From DASCNA01 sp036011305 (lineage in GTDB: Bacteria > Verrucomicrobiota > Lentisphaeria > Victivallales > GWF2-38-69): 25,446 bases of DNA. Below, in pieces: positions 16,744 to 24,773 of this stretch. Location: the NCBI GenBank assembly GCA_036011305.1, contig DASCNA010000171.1, positions 1 through 25,446 on the forward strand, read 5' to 3'. Numbering within the stretch: the first letter of the stretch is position 1; every line of letters starts with the position of its first letter. A model generated the notes under the pieces. It saw nothing but the letters and a program-made list of their open reading frames with translations. It did not search any database and was not told the origin of the DNA. The position numbers and the translations under genes are program-made.

Positions 16744-18774
16744 ATGAAAATACATATTATCCCTAATTCGCATATCGATCCCGTCTGGCTATGGAACAAA
16801 TATGAAGGAATTGACGAAGTTCTAAACACTTTCCGGTCAGCATGTGACAGATTGGATGAATTCTCTGATCTAACTTTTTCAGGCAGTTCCATTATGTTCT
16901 ATAAATGGATAAAGAAATTTGACACAATATTATTTGAAAGAATAAAAAAATTTGTTTCAGATGAAAGATGGGAAATCTCCGGAGGCTGGCTGATAGAACC
17001 AGACACTAATTTCCCTTTAGATATAAGTCTTAGAAAGCATGCTGAATTATCAAAACAGTTCATGCTTGAAAACTTTAATTCTGATACGAAAGTAGCATCA
17101 GTACCTGATACATTCGGACATCCTGCTACTCTACCTAAAATTCTTTCAGAAACGGGATTTAAATATTTTATTTTTTGCCGACCTGATACAAATGAAAAAA
17201 CCGATCTGCCATCGAATCTATTCTACTGGGAATACGAAGGTCATAAAATATTAGCCTATAGATTAAAAAACCATTATACACAGCGATCCTATATTGATCT
17301 TATTAATGATGAAGAATATATAAATGTTCCTGTAAGTGGATTTTTCTTAGGCATAGGAAATCACGGTGGAGGACCAACCATCAAAGAAATTAAACATTAT
17401 AATAAAGTAATAGCCGGTAATCCTGGTACTAATATAATGTATTCTACATGTGAAAAATTCTTTGAAGATGCAGAACAAAATACTGACAATATTCCTGTGT
17501 ATAGTGGGGATTTGCATATGCATGCTGTCGGATGTTATTCAGTACTTAGAAATCTGAAACAAAAAATAAGAACATCTGAACATTTACTTACAAAATGCGA
17601 AAGAGTACTAAACATCAACAAAGTAAATAGTGAGTTAAACAAACAATGGGAAAAAGTTTTATTTAATCAATTTCATGATATTCTTCCAGGTTCATGTTCT
17701 ACATCTGCAGAAAAGGATGCTGAAAACCAGTTATGCGGGGTTATTTCAGAATGTAATGACATACTATATGATGAATTTAAAATAAGATCACGTAGAACAC
17801 CAGTTAAATGTCCTACAGGAGAATTAAGAATTTTTAACTCTCTACCATACGAAGTTAGAAAACCTATCCAGATTGATTTTGCCAATATTTCTTATGACAG
17901 AACAGAAATATTTGATGATAACTTAAATAAAATAACTAAGCAGGAAATTCTACCTGATGTCAGAACTGTATTCACAAAAAAATGGGAATTCATAGATACA
18001 ATCCCGGCCAATGGTTTCAAATCATACTCTTTTGACATCAAACAAAAAACCGATTATGATGATAAGCAGTTGAATTACCTTGTTCAGGATACTGAAAGCA
18101 GCATAAGCATTGCGGATAGGATTTCATTTACAGTACTGGAAGATAATTCAGATACGTGGAGTCACGGTATTCATAAATATGAAAATTTGAAAGATAGATT
18201 TACTAGGAATTCATCCTATACATCCCAAGGTCCTGTTTCTGAAAAATTATACGAAAAATACACTTTTAATAATTCCTATTTAAACATCATTTACTCAAAA
18301 TACTATAATATCCCGGGTATATATTTTGAAATAAATATAAACTGGTCTGAGCATAGGTCAATTTTAAAAATGGAGCTAAATTTAGAGAATATTTTAGCTG
18401 ATAAATATTGCATGATGCAGAGTGCAGGCGGAGCAGTAAAAAGAAATACAGATGGAAAAGAAATGCCAATGCATCACTGGCTATGGATTCCTCAAAACAA
18501 ATCGGGTATAGCAATAATCCAAGATGGTGCTTTTGCATGTGATTGCACAGAAAATAAATTAAGAATAAATCTTGTCAGATCCAGCCTTTACGGATTTCAT
18601 GATCCATATATTATTAATAAATTAGAACCTCAGTTAGATACGGATCAGGGGATACATAAACTTAAATTTCTTTTACTTAATTATATAAAATTTAATGCAG
18701 AAGAACTAAATAAACAAGCTGATATATTTCTTGAAGATTTTAATCTAATTCATGAAGGTTTTCAAAGGAAATAA
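16744..18774 (+). CDS. GH38 alpha-mannosidase, short form
   Basis: Retaining zinc-dependent exo-alpha-mannosidase. The metal ligands H10 and D12 lie in NSHIDPVWLW. The predicted nucleophile is D122 in VPDTFGHPATLPKI, and H311-D312 lies in NQFHDILPGSCST, as in the family. Residues 1 to about 260 are the catalytic domain, about 265-350 the helical middle domain, and the rest a beta-rich GH38 C-terminal domain. At 676 residues it is much shorter than most bacterial GH38 enzymes (about 850-1050), apparently lacking the last beta domain; a terminator-like stem follows the stop, so there is no obvious decayed remainder. No signal peptide, so cytoplasmic action on imported mannosides is likely. GGAG at 16731-16734 supports the ATG. 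A convergent MFS transporter follows. Confidence 0.93.
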   Translation: MKIHIIPNSHIDPVWLWNKYEGIDEVLNTFRSACDRLDEFSDLTFSGSSIMFYKWIKKFDTILFERIKKFVSDERWEISGGWLIEPDTNFPLDISLRKHAELSKQFMLENFNSDTKVASVPDTFGHPATLPKILSETGFKYFIFCRPDTNEKTDLPSNLFYWEYEGHKILAYRLKNHYTQRSYIDLINDEEYINVPVSGFFLGIGNHGGGPTIKEIKHYNKVIAGNPGTNIMYSTCEKFFEDAEQNTDNIPVYSGDLHMHAVGCYSVLRNLKQKIRTSEHLLTKCERVLNINKVNSELNKQWEKVLFNQFHDILPGSCSTSAEKDAENQLCGVISECNDILYDEFKIRSRRTPVKCPTGELRIFNSLPYEVRKPIQIDFANISYDRTEIFDDNLNKITKQEILPDVRTVFTKKWEFIDTIPANGFKSYSFDIKQKTDYDDKQLNYLVQDTESSISIADRISFTVLEDNSDTWSHGIHKYENLKDRFTRNSSYTSQGPVSEKLYEKYTFNNSYLNIIYSKYYNIPGIYFEININWSEHRSILKMELNLENILADKYCMMQSAGGAVKRNTDGKEMPMHHWLWIPQNKSGIAIIQDGAFACDCTENKLRINLVRSSLYGFHDPYIINKLEPQLDTDQGIHKLKFLLLNYIKFNAEELNKQADIFLEDFNLIHEGFQRK

Positions 18775-18790
18775 TTATAAGGTTACATAT

Positions 18791-18819
18791 TTACGGCGGA
18801 GGAATAAACTCCACCGTAA
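18791..18819. terminator. Hairpin between convergent mannosidase and MFS genes
   Basis: Arms TTACGG + GGAG (18791-18796, 18798-18801) and CTCC + CCGTAA (18809-18812, 18814-18819) form 10 bp with one mismatch and a 7-base loop. It is centred in the 66-base gap between the two convergent stops. Neither side has a strong T run, so it is a probable shared, bidirectional transcription end, not a classic terminator. Confidence 0.5.
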
Positions 18820-18840
18820 GTAGGATCTAATACTCTACAT

Positions 18841-20073
18841 TTACTGTATATTGGATTTCCTTAGTGCTCTTGCATAAGGGATAACCATTAATACCATAAT
18901 CACTAATGGTACTACTGTAGCAATTTTCAGACCTGTTACACCCCCAAATTCATCGAATAAAAATCCTAAAAGTCTAGCAGCCAAACTCCCTGAAATAGCA
19001 AAAGTAATAGTCATAATAGTCATCATTAGAGCATGTTTAGGTTCTGGTGTGCTTGTTAAAATGGATGAGTTTATCAGAGGAGTACTAGGTGCTAAAAAGA
19101 ATCCCATCAAAGGAAGCAGAAGTGCGATAAATGGAATACTCCATATCCCTGTAACTGCATGCTCAGGCTTATGAATTGTTATAAGAATTGTTATAAGTAG
19201 AATACACCCCACTAAATAAAATATAAAAAGAACTTTGTTCCATGATAAATATTTAAGTAAAAATGCAACAAATATTCTACCGGCAGCAAGTGCAAATACA
19301 AACATACTCCCTATCTGCAGGATCAAAGATGCTTTGACAGCCATCGACTCCTGATAAAAGCCAGGCAACCAGACAGCAAAGCAGGTTTCTACAAGACTGG
19401 CTAAAAAGAAAAGAATAATTGCGTACCACACTACTTTATATTTTAGCAGAGTCCATATTTCCTTTATCTGCTGAGATACACTCTCAGCTTTTTCTTTCAT
19501 TAATACAGATTCATCCAACTTAACAAAGCACCATACAATAAAATTAATTATAGCTAACACTGAGAAAAACCATAGAGCATACATCCAATGTTCTAAGTTG
19601 AATTTTATAAACTCTGAAAGGATCCACATACCCAACATAGAAGAGATCATACACGTAGCTTCAATAACTGTAATAAAAATAGCGTGTTGTTTCTTATTTT
19701 CAGTAATAAGAGTAACAGTTGAATACACAGCGACTTTGATAGAAACTAAGGCTAAACCGACAAAGACAAGAAATAATTTCATCATCCAGAATTCATTAAC
19801 AATCGGCGTAACAATACCGATAAATATCATTACAAGAAGAACAATCATAAGAGATCTTCTATATCCAACTTTTAATAAAAAGGAAAAACTAATAAATGAT
19901 AAAATAGCTACTGTTGCATTTTGATAAGTCTCTAACCCCCCTGCAGATGTCGCTGATACATGAAAATATGCCACAGCCTGCATTATAAATGCTGATAACA
20001 CACAAGTAAATAAACTCAAAGTAAAACATGTAAAAATCAGTGCTATTCTCGGACCTAAATATTTTTTAGACAT
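18841..20073 (-). CDS. Major facilitator superfamily transporter
   Basis: Inner-membrane secondary transporter of about 410 residues with about 12 hydrophobic helices and a central cytoplasmic loop (about 192-212, charged). The basic loop after helix 2 reads KVGYRRS, in the place of the MFS signature. The nearest general resemblance is to sugar or small-solute MFS porters (fucose-permease or TsgA-like form), but I cannot assign a substrate. The frame opens at ATG 20079, but AAGGTGG ends only one or two bases before it, whereas it is spaced 7 bases from the in-frame ATG at 20073, so 20073 is preferred. Convergent with the mannosidase, which makes uptake of mannosides or other oligosaccharides an attractive but unproven role. 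Confidence 0.85.
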   Translation of the reverse strand: MSKKYLGPRIALIFTCFTLSLFTCVLSAFIMQAVAYFHVSATSAGGLETYQNATVAILSFISFSFLLKVGYRRSLMIVLLVMIFIGIVTPIVNEFWMMKLFLVFVGLALVSIKVAVYSTVTLITENKKQHAIFITVIEATCMISSMLGMWILSEFIKFNLEHWMYALWFFSVLAIINFIVWCFVKLDESVLMKEKAESVSQQIKEIWTLLKYKVVWYAIILFFLASLVETCFAVWLPGFYQESMAVKASLILQIGSMFVFALAAGRIFVAFLLKYLSWNKVLFIFYLVGCILLITILITIHKPEHAVTGIWSIPFIALLLPLMGFFLAPSTPLINSSILTSTPEPKHALMMTIMTITFAISGSLAARLLGFLFDEFGGVTGLKIATVVPLVIMVLMVIPYARALRKSNIQ

Positions 20074-20079
20074 AACCAT

Positions 20080-20423
20080 CCCACCTTAATTTTAAATAAA
20101 ACACATAAATTAAAATAACTCGTCCCATAACTATTAAACTAATTCAGTAATAATATATTACAAATCATTAAATCGTAATCGAATAAGGTAATAATTTGAT
20201 AAATTTTAGATAATTAAACACGTAATTAACATAATCAAGCAAAAAAAATTAAGCAAATTAATACTCAATATGAAAAAAATTAAAAATAAATATTTCAAAA
20301 TATTTTATTCCCCTTTATAATTATATTGAAATAGTGAACTATTCTTCTCATTAACAATTAGTTATAGAAATAAATTCTATATAAAGAACAAAAAAAAGAA
20401 AGGACGCACAAAAGGAGGTAATT
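20080..20423. promoter_or_regulatory. 344-base divergent promoter region with two small palindromes
   Basis: AT-rich gap between the divergent MFS and radical SAM genes, with no coding frame. Two dyads are seen: AATAGT/ACTATT (20330-20335 and 20338-20343, 2-base spacer) and TATAGAA/TTCTATA (20363-20369 and 20375-20381, 5-base spacer). The second ends 42 bases before the ATG at 20424 and may be an operator or leader hairpin. TTGAAA at 20326-20331 is a possible -35. A strong AAAGGAGG at 20411-20418 is the ribosome-binding site of the following gene. Confidence 0.4.
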
Positions 20424-20660
20424 ATGGATAATGTAAAAAGTTCAGTAGATTATAAACAGGTTGACAGATCCGATCCTGTAGGCGTAACCTACTTTTTTAT
20501 ACGTTTATTCTCATACATCCCTACCTGTATATTCAGAGAAATTTTAATGTTTTCATGTATTAGAAAAACATTTTTCAAAATACTTGTCAAACTATTTGAA
20601 ATATCAATGGAAAAAAGAGTTGATTTCCCCAAAAAGATACAGCTCGACAAATATGAATAA
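20424..20660 (+). CDS. 78-codon ORF, probably the N-terminal part of the radical SAM gene
   Basis: Encodes 78 residues with one hydrophobic stretch (about 22-48, with Cys and Phe) and a basic, charged tail ending DKYE. It has the best ribosome-binding site in the window (AAAGGAGG). It ends at TAA 20658-20660 and is in the same reading frame as the radical SAM ORF, which resumes 3 bases later; replacing the single TAA by a sense codon would give one 495-residue protein. I therefore read it as the separated N-terminus of that enzyme. A stand-alone small membrane protein, or a peptide substrate of the radical SAM enzyme, are less likely alternatives: it lacks a leader-core layout. Confidence 0.7.
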   Translation: MDNVKSSVDYKQVDRSDPVGVTYFFIRLFSYIPTCIFREILMFSCIRKTFFKILVKLFEISMEKRVDFPKKIQLDKYE

Positions 20661-20663
20661 ATT

Positions 20664-21911
20664 TTGGCAGTCTTACATACCGTGGAAAAGGCAATGTTTG
20701 ATACACCATTGACTAAGGTTAGAAGAAAAAGACTCCATATGTTCATAAATATCTTTTTAAAAAGACTTCCAAAGGTAGAAAAATATAAAAAAGAAATGGG
20801 AGAATACCCTCCTGGATTTTTAACTATAGGTATAGGCAAATTCTGTAATCTTAACTGCACAGGGTGCTATGCTAACAGTGATGATGCTTCTTCAGAAAAA
20901 TTATCCTGGGATATGATGGATAAGATAATCAGCGAGAAAAAAGAACTCTGGGGCTCTTATTTTACTGTTATAACAGGAGGTGAACCACTTGTATGGAGAA
21001 GTCAAGGTAAAAACTTATTTGACCTTGCTGAAAAACACTCTGATCAATTTTTTATGTTCTATACAAATGGAACTTTAATTGACGAAAAGGCAGTTAAACG
21101 AATGAATGAACTAGGTAATATTACACCTGCCATTTCAATTGAAGGCTATAAAGATGAAACAGATGAAAGACGTGGAAAAGGTGTTTATGCTAAAATAGAA
21201 AATGCTATGAAACTCTTAAAAAAATATCATGTTGGATTCGGTATTTCTGTCACTGCAACAAGAAACAATGCCGAAATGCTTTCCAAACCTGATATATATG
21301 ATTACTATTTTGAGAAAATGGGGGCTACTTACGGTTGGTTATTTCAATATATGCCCATTGGCAGATCACATACACTGGAAATGCTAGTAACACCAGAACA
21401 ACGGATACATCTGCTGCGAAATATCCAAAGTTTAATTAGAAATAAAAAATACTTCATGGTCGATTTTTGGAATAGTGGAACCTGCGTAGAAGGTTGTATT
21501 TCCGCCGGTTCGCAGGGCGGCTTTCTATATATTGACTGGAACGGCAATATTACTCCCTGTGCATTTAACCCCTATTCAGCGGTGAATATACATGATATCT
21601 ATAATGAAGGCAAAAATTTAAACGATGTACTCCAGGCACCTTATTTTAAAGCCATCAGAGAGTGGCAGGAAAAATATGGAGTAAAAAGAGTAAAAGATGA
21701 AATAGGAAACTGGATAACACCCTGTTTGTGCAAAGACCATTATAAAGATTTGAGGCCGTTAATTGATAAATATAAACCTACTCCAATCGATGAACCTGCA
21801 AAACAGGCTCTTGAAGATAATAATTACAAAAAAGGGATGATAAAACACGGAAAAGATTTAGCAGAACAGATTGATCCAATTTGGGAGAAAGAGTATATAA
21901 ACCCTGAATAG
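20664..21911 (+). CDS. Radical SAM protein with SPASM-like C-terminal cysteines
   Basis: Radical S-adenosylmethionine enzyme. Numbered from the TTG at 20664, the cluster motif is C61-x3-C65-x2-C68 (CNLNCTGCYAN), followed by the GGEP SAM-binding motif (TVITGGEPL) and a TIM-barrel core with FYTNGTLI and SIEGYKDETDERRGKG. C-terminal cysteines C274, C278, C299, C354 and C356 suggest an auxiliary iron-sulfur cluster of the SPASM/twitch kind (GGFLYIDWNGNITPCAFNP). The substrate is unknown. There is no ribosome-binding site and no ATG before residue 11, which is odd for an independent gene. The upstream ORF is in frame across a single TAA, so this is probably the larger part of one interrupted gene at 20424-21911. 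Basic helices (LTKVRRKRLHMFINIFL) precede the barrel. Confidence 0.9.
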   Translation: MAVLHTVEKAMFDTPLTKVRRKRLHMFINIFLKRLPKVEKYKKEMGEYPPGFLTIGIGKFCNLNCTGCYANSDDASSEKLSWDMMDKIISEKKELWGSYFTVITGGEPLVWRSQGKNLFDLAEKHSDQFFMFYTNGTLIDEKAVKRMNELGNITPAISIEGYKDETDERRGKGVYAKIENAMKLLKKYHVGFGISVTATRNNAEMLSKPDIYDYYFEKMGATYGWLFQYMPIGRSHTLEMLVTPEQRIHLLRNIQSLIRNKKYFMVDFWNSGTCVEGCISAGSQGGFLYIDWNGNITPCAFNPYSAVNIHDIYNEGKNLNDVLQAPYFKAIREWQEKYGVKRVKDEIGNWITPCLCKDHYKDLRPLIDKYKPTPIDEPAKQALEDNNYKKGMIKHGKDLAEQIDPIWEKEYINPE

Positions 21912-22008
21912 TTTTCTGATAAATATCCTTCATTATTTTGTAATGGATCACTTTAAATTATTTTTTCATTCATCAGCTTGTTTTTTATTAAAATATGCTT
22001 ATTTTAAC

Positions 22009-22022
22009 TTAGGTAAACCTAA
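22009..22022 (+). promoter_or_regulatory. DtxR/MntR-family-like operator
   Basis: TTAGGT (22009-22014), AA, ACCTAA (22017-22022): a 14-base dyad very like the TTAGGTTAACCTAA-type boxes bound by manganese- or iron-sensing DtxR/SirR/MntR regulators. It lies 23 bases before the ATG of a FeoB-associated-type gene. A weak promoter (TTGTTT at 21978, TATTTT at 22000, 16-base spacer) would place the dyad at the transcription start, a repressing position. The match to the box is from memory of the family, not a motif search. Confidence 0.5.
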
Positions 22023-22045
22023 CTGTAAATTAATAGGATATTAAA

Positions 22046-22198
22046 ATGTTTGGATATATATTATTTGCTTTAATTATATTATTAGCTGTGGGAATCATAG
22101 CTAGAAAAATTTACAAAATTGTAAAAGGTAAAGGTTCAGCATGTTCATGCTGTTCTGAGAAATCGAAATGCAGCAGTATTAAAAAAACATCAAAATAA
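22046..22198 (+). CDS. FeoB-associated cysteine-rich membrane protein
   Basis: Small protein of 50 residues: one N-terminal transmembrane helix (about 2-19, FGYILFALIILLAVGII), a basic stretch (RKIYKIVKGKG), then a cysteine cluster with CSCC at residues 33-36 and C42 (ACSCCSEKSKCSS). This layout is that of the FeoB-associated Cys-rich family, usually encoded after feoAB and thought to assist ferrous iron uptake. Here no feoA or feoB is adjacent: the gene follows the radical SAM gene by 134 bases and faces a minus-strand membrane protein gene. AGGA at 22035-22038 is well placed. The operator-like dyad upstream supports metal regulation. The family assignment is good on layout, but the protein is short. 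Confidence 0.75.
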   Translation: MFGYILFALIILLAVGIIARKIYKIVKGKGSACSCCSEKSKCSSIKKTSK

Positions 22199-22303
22199 AA
22201 ATCTAAAGTTCTTCTGGCTGAACAATATACAGACTTTAAGCATCAGTAGTTATTTTTTATTATCAATAAATATAATTTCTTACTTAAAGACTGAAAAATA
22301 TTA

Positions 22304-23257
22304 TTAATCATACAGTTCTGAAGATTTTCTTTTAAATAATTTTATGCATAGTAGAATAAAAAGTATTATAAACGGAATATTACCTATATAACCTGCAACG
22401 CCTACCAATGTTTTATCTGAATCAAAATTTAAGAAAGAAACAGCAAACTGCATAACTGTAGGAACAACTGCCGTTAATATTACAAAAATACCTGAAGTTA
22501 AAAACAGAAAACTATATGTATTTTTACTTTTACTGATAATGCAAGTCCCGATAAAAATCAAAAGTATAAAATTTTGTATAAAAAACAGTGCACCCATTAC
22601 CTGGATAGAACTAATTAATTCTCTGGAAAAACCATGAACTGCAAAAAGTGCAGATATCAAATAATTGATAAAAAACGTATCTTTAAACTGTTTTGTTATT
22701 ATTATCAAAAGAAATAAAAATAGAAGCGCAACAATTTTCTTCTCTCCTTTTTTAATAAACGCAGCATAAGATAATACCATTGAAAAAAATAGAAACGGCA
22801 TAATAAACTTAACATCTAAATTAGAAAATATATTTCTCATTTCAACAGAAGATATTAAGTGCAGTAAAGGCTGAAGAAGAATTAATATAAGACTTATCAA
22901 AAGAAGTATTCCGGCAAAAAGCGGAATCAATGCTCCTCCTTTTAGTATTCTATTGTCATCACCTTCCCCACAATTAATCATCTGAGCCAGCATTACTAAA
23001 ATAGCTGAAATCATTCCCCCGAGGTAAATAACCATTCCTGAAAATATAAGCAGTGCATTTTTTGAACCTCTGCTGTTTCTGGATTTTACAATCATAGCAA
23101 AAATAAACAGCGCTGCTCCAATCAAAATTAAAAACCCGCCTGATAATATACCATAAGCAAGATATGAAAGTGACCTGAAAAGGAAAAATAGCCCCACTCC
23201 TTCAAAAATAACTATAAGCGAACTGATAATGTATAAAGTCAAAGATGAATTTTTCAT
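22304..23257 (-). CDS. Polytopic membrane protein of unknown function
   Basis: A 317-residue protein that I do not recognise. It has about nine or ten hydrophobic segments covering nearly the whole length, with short loops: a charged loop near residues 58-66 (KSRNSRGSK), an acidic one near 95-104 (CGEGDDNR), and a basic C-terminal tail (KLFKRKSSELYD). No motif of a known transporter, protease or sensor family stands out. GGAG 5 bases before the ATG gives a ribosome-binding site. It lies downstream of the phosphofructokinase gene on the same strand, but a strong terminator separates them, so it probably has its own promoter or depends on read-through. Confidence 0.7.
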   Translation of the reverse strand: MKNSSLTLYIISSLIVIFEGVGLFFLFRSLSYLAYGILSGGFLILIGAALFIFAMIVKSRNSRGSKNALLIFSGMVIYLGGMISAILVMLAQMINCGEGDDNRILKGGALIPLFAGILLLISLILILLQPLLHLISSVEMRNIFSNLDVKFIMPFLFFSMVLSYAAFIKKGEKKIVALLFLFLLIIITKQFKDTFFINYLISALFAVHGFSRELISSIQVMGALFFIQNFILLIFIGTCIISKSKNTYSFLFLTSGIFVILTAVVPTVMQFAVSFLNFDSDKTLVGVAGYIGNIPFIILFILLCIKLFKRKSSELYD

Positions 23258-23271
23258 AAAAACTCCAAATA

Positions 23272-23299
23272 AGAAAAAGCAGACGCATATGCGCCTGCT
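23272..23299 (-). terminator. Strong rho-independent terminator after the phosphofructokinase gene
   Basis: Read on the minus strand, arms AGCAGGCGC and GCGTCTGCT pair over 9 bp, with one G-U pair and an ATAT loop, and are followed directly by TTTTT. The plus-strand arms are 23278-23286 and 23291-23299. It lies 25 bases past the phosphofructokinase stop and before the start of the downstream membrane protein gene. Confidence 0.9.
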
Positions 23300-23324
23300 C
23301 TAGATAATATTATAACACTAAATC

Positions 23325-24773
23325 CTACCACCATTCAGGAGGCTGGCCAGTACTTGCAAGAACACTCAACCATCCTCTATGGTCTTTCCTCATCCTGCGT
23401 TTTATGTTCAATGTGGCAGATAATGGAACATTAGTAAATTCACCTTTCCAATGTCCTACCATCATATCAGTTTTACCTGCCATTCCTGCATCAACTGCAA
23501 AACGGGCTAAATCTGCACAGAAGATACTGTCCTGACTATTTGCTGGCACACTCCTTATTTGATAGCTTGGGCTGATATATTTAATATTAACTTTCATATC
23601 CCATTTATCAGCAAAATGTCTGCCTAAATCATCTCTTATGTAGCGTCCAATGTCATTAAATTTCACATTCCCAGAATCATCTGTAGAATCCTGAATACCA
23701 ATAATATTTTGCCCTGCCCCTTCGGCCACAGCAATTACTGCATGGCCCTTTTCAGCGAGAACCTCTCTAACTTCATCATAAAGCCCTCCTTTTTCAGCAA
23801 GGCTGAAATTCATTTCAGGAATGAGGCAAAAATCTACACTTCCACTTGATCTTGTCGCATAAGCTGTAATAAATCCGGCATCACGTCCCATTAATTTTAC
23901 AATACCTATGCCATGAGGAGTACAGGTTGCTTCAACATGAACGCAATCCAATGCTTTGCTTGCCTCTTCTACAGCTGTCTGAAAACCGAAACTTTTTTCA
24001 ACAAATGGAATATCATTGTCAACTGTTTTAGGAATCCCTATTATTGAAATTTCAAGACCGCGTTTCTCGATCTCTTCAGCTAAAGCATGTGCTCCTTTCA
24101 AGGTTCCATCGCCGCCAATACAGAATAAAATATTAATACCTTTATCTTCCAATGACTGGATCATTTCATCTATTGGGGGGTTACCGCGTGAACTTCCTAA
24201 AATTGTTCCCCCTCTGGTATGTATATCCTCAACCTCGTCAGGAGAAAGAAGAACAGGAGGATATTCTGGGTTCTGTGCTAAACCCTGATAACCAAATCTG
24301 AATCCCCAGACTTTCTTTACTTTATACCAAATCTCCAGTTCTTTGACAATTGATCTTATAACATCGTTTAATCCAGGACATAATCCTCCACAGGTAATTA
24401 TACCTGCTTTAGTTCTGTTTGGATCATGATAAATTTTACTTCTAGGACCTGCTTTTTCAAAACTGATCACATTTGGTTCTTCTTTAATATTAACGAGACT
24501 GTCAAAACGAACTCTATCTTTATTATCCCGAATATAATATGATTTTTTTAACTCAAGATTTTCTATATCTGACAGTGGTGATAATAATTTCGCTTTACCA
24601 AGTCTTTTTACATCGAAATCTATGTCTGTTGTTCCCGCAGAACTTATATATTTACAACTGCCTTCTGAGTTTGACGTCACATCGTCAGAGTTTTCCTTCT
24701 TTGTTAGCTTTGCAGATTTCTTACTCTTTACCGGCTCTTCGGTACTATCATCTTTCTTATTATTTTCATTCAT
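23325..24773 (-). CDS. 6-phosphofructokinase, long eukaryote-like ATP type
   Basis: Glycolytic phosphofructokinase of 482 residues. The PFK core begins near residue 124 (ITCGGLCPGLNDVIR). GGDGT at 220-224 carries Gly (G223) where pyrophosphate-dependent enzymes have Asp, which predicts ATP as donor. PKTVDND at 248-254 contains the catalytic base D252, and K249 replaces the Gly of E. coli-type enzymes. G plus K is the combination of the plant/trypanosomatid-like clade. KLMGRDAGF and the substrate-loop region (AEGAGQ) are also present. The N-terminus has about 120 extra residues, starting with a Lys/Ser/Glu-rich disordered segment (KSKKSAKLTKKENSDD). The ATG overlaps the stop of the upstream proton-ATPase gene (TAATG), and AGGAAGGG inside that gene can serve as its ribosome-binding site. 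Donor choice is predicted, not shown. Confidence 0.93.
   Translation of the reverse strand: MNENNKKDDSTEEPVKSKKSAKLTKKENSDDVTSNSEGSCKYISSAGTTDIDFDVKRLGKAKLLSPLSDIENLELKKSYYIRDNKDRVRFDSLVNIKEEPNVISFEKAGPRSKIYHDPNRTKAGIITCGGLCPGLNDVIRSIVKELEIWYKVKKVWGFRFGYQGLAQNPEYPPVLLSPDEVEDIHTRGGTILGSSRGNPPIDEMIQSLEDKGINILFCIGGDGTLKGAHALAEEIEKRGLEISIIGIPKTVDNDIPFVEKSFGFQTAVEEASKALDCVHVEATCTPHGIGIVKLMGRDAGFITAYATRSSGSVDFCLIPEMNFSLAEKGGLYDEVREVLAEKGHAVIAVAEGAGQNIIGIQDSTDDSGNVKFNDIGRYIRDDLGRHFADKWDMKVNIKYISPSYQIRSVPANSQDSIFCADLARFAVDAGMAGKTDMMVGHWKGEFTNVPLSATLNIKRRMRKDHRGWLSVLASTGQPPEWW

Noticed and set aside
20424..20660. Small ORF before a SPASM-like radical SAM enzyme as a RiPP precursor peptide
   Set aside because: It is in frame with the enzyme across one stop, has a hydrophobic segment in place of a leader/core layout, and no transporter, protease or other maturation gene is near. 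A split gene explains it better.
21925..21970. Weak bulged hairpin followed by T-rich sequence after the radical SAM gene
   Set aside because: Only CATTA/TAATG plus three outer pairs across a bulge, with the T run well separated; not strong enough to call a terminator.
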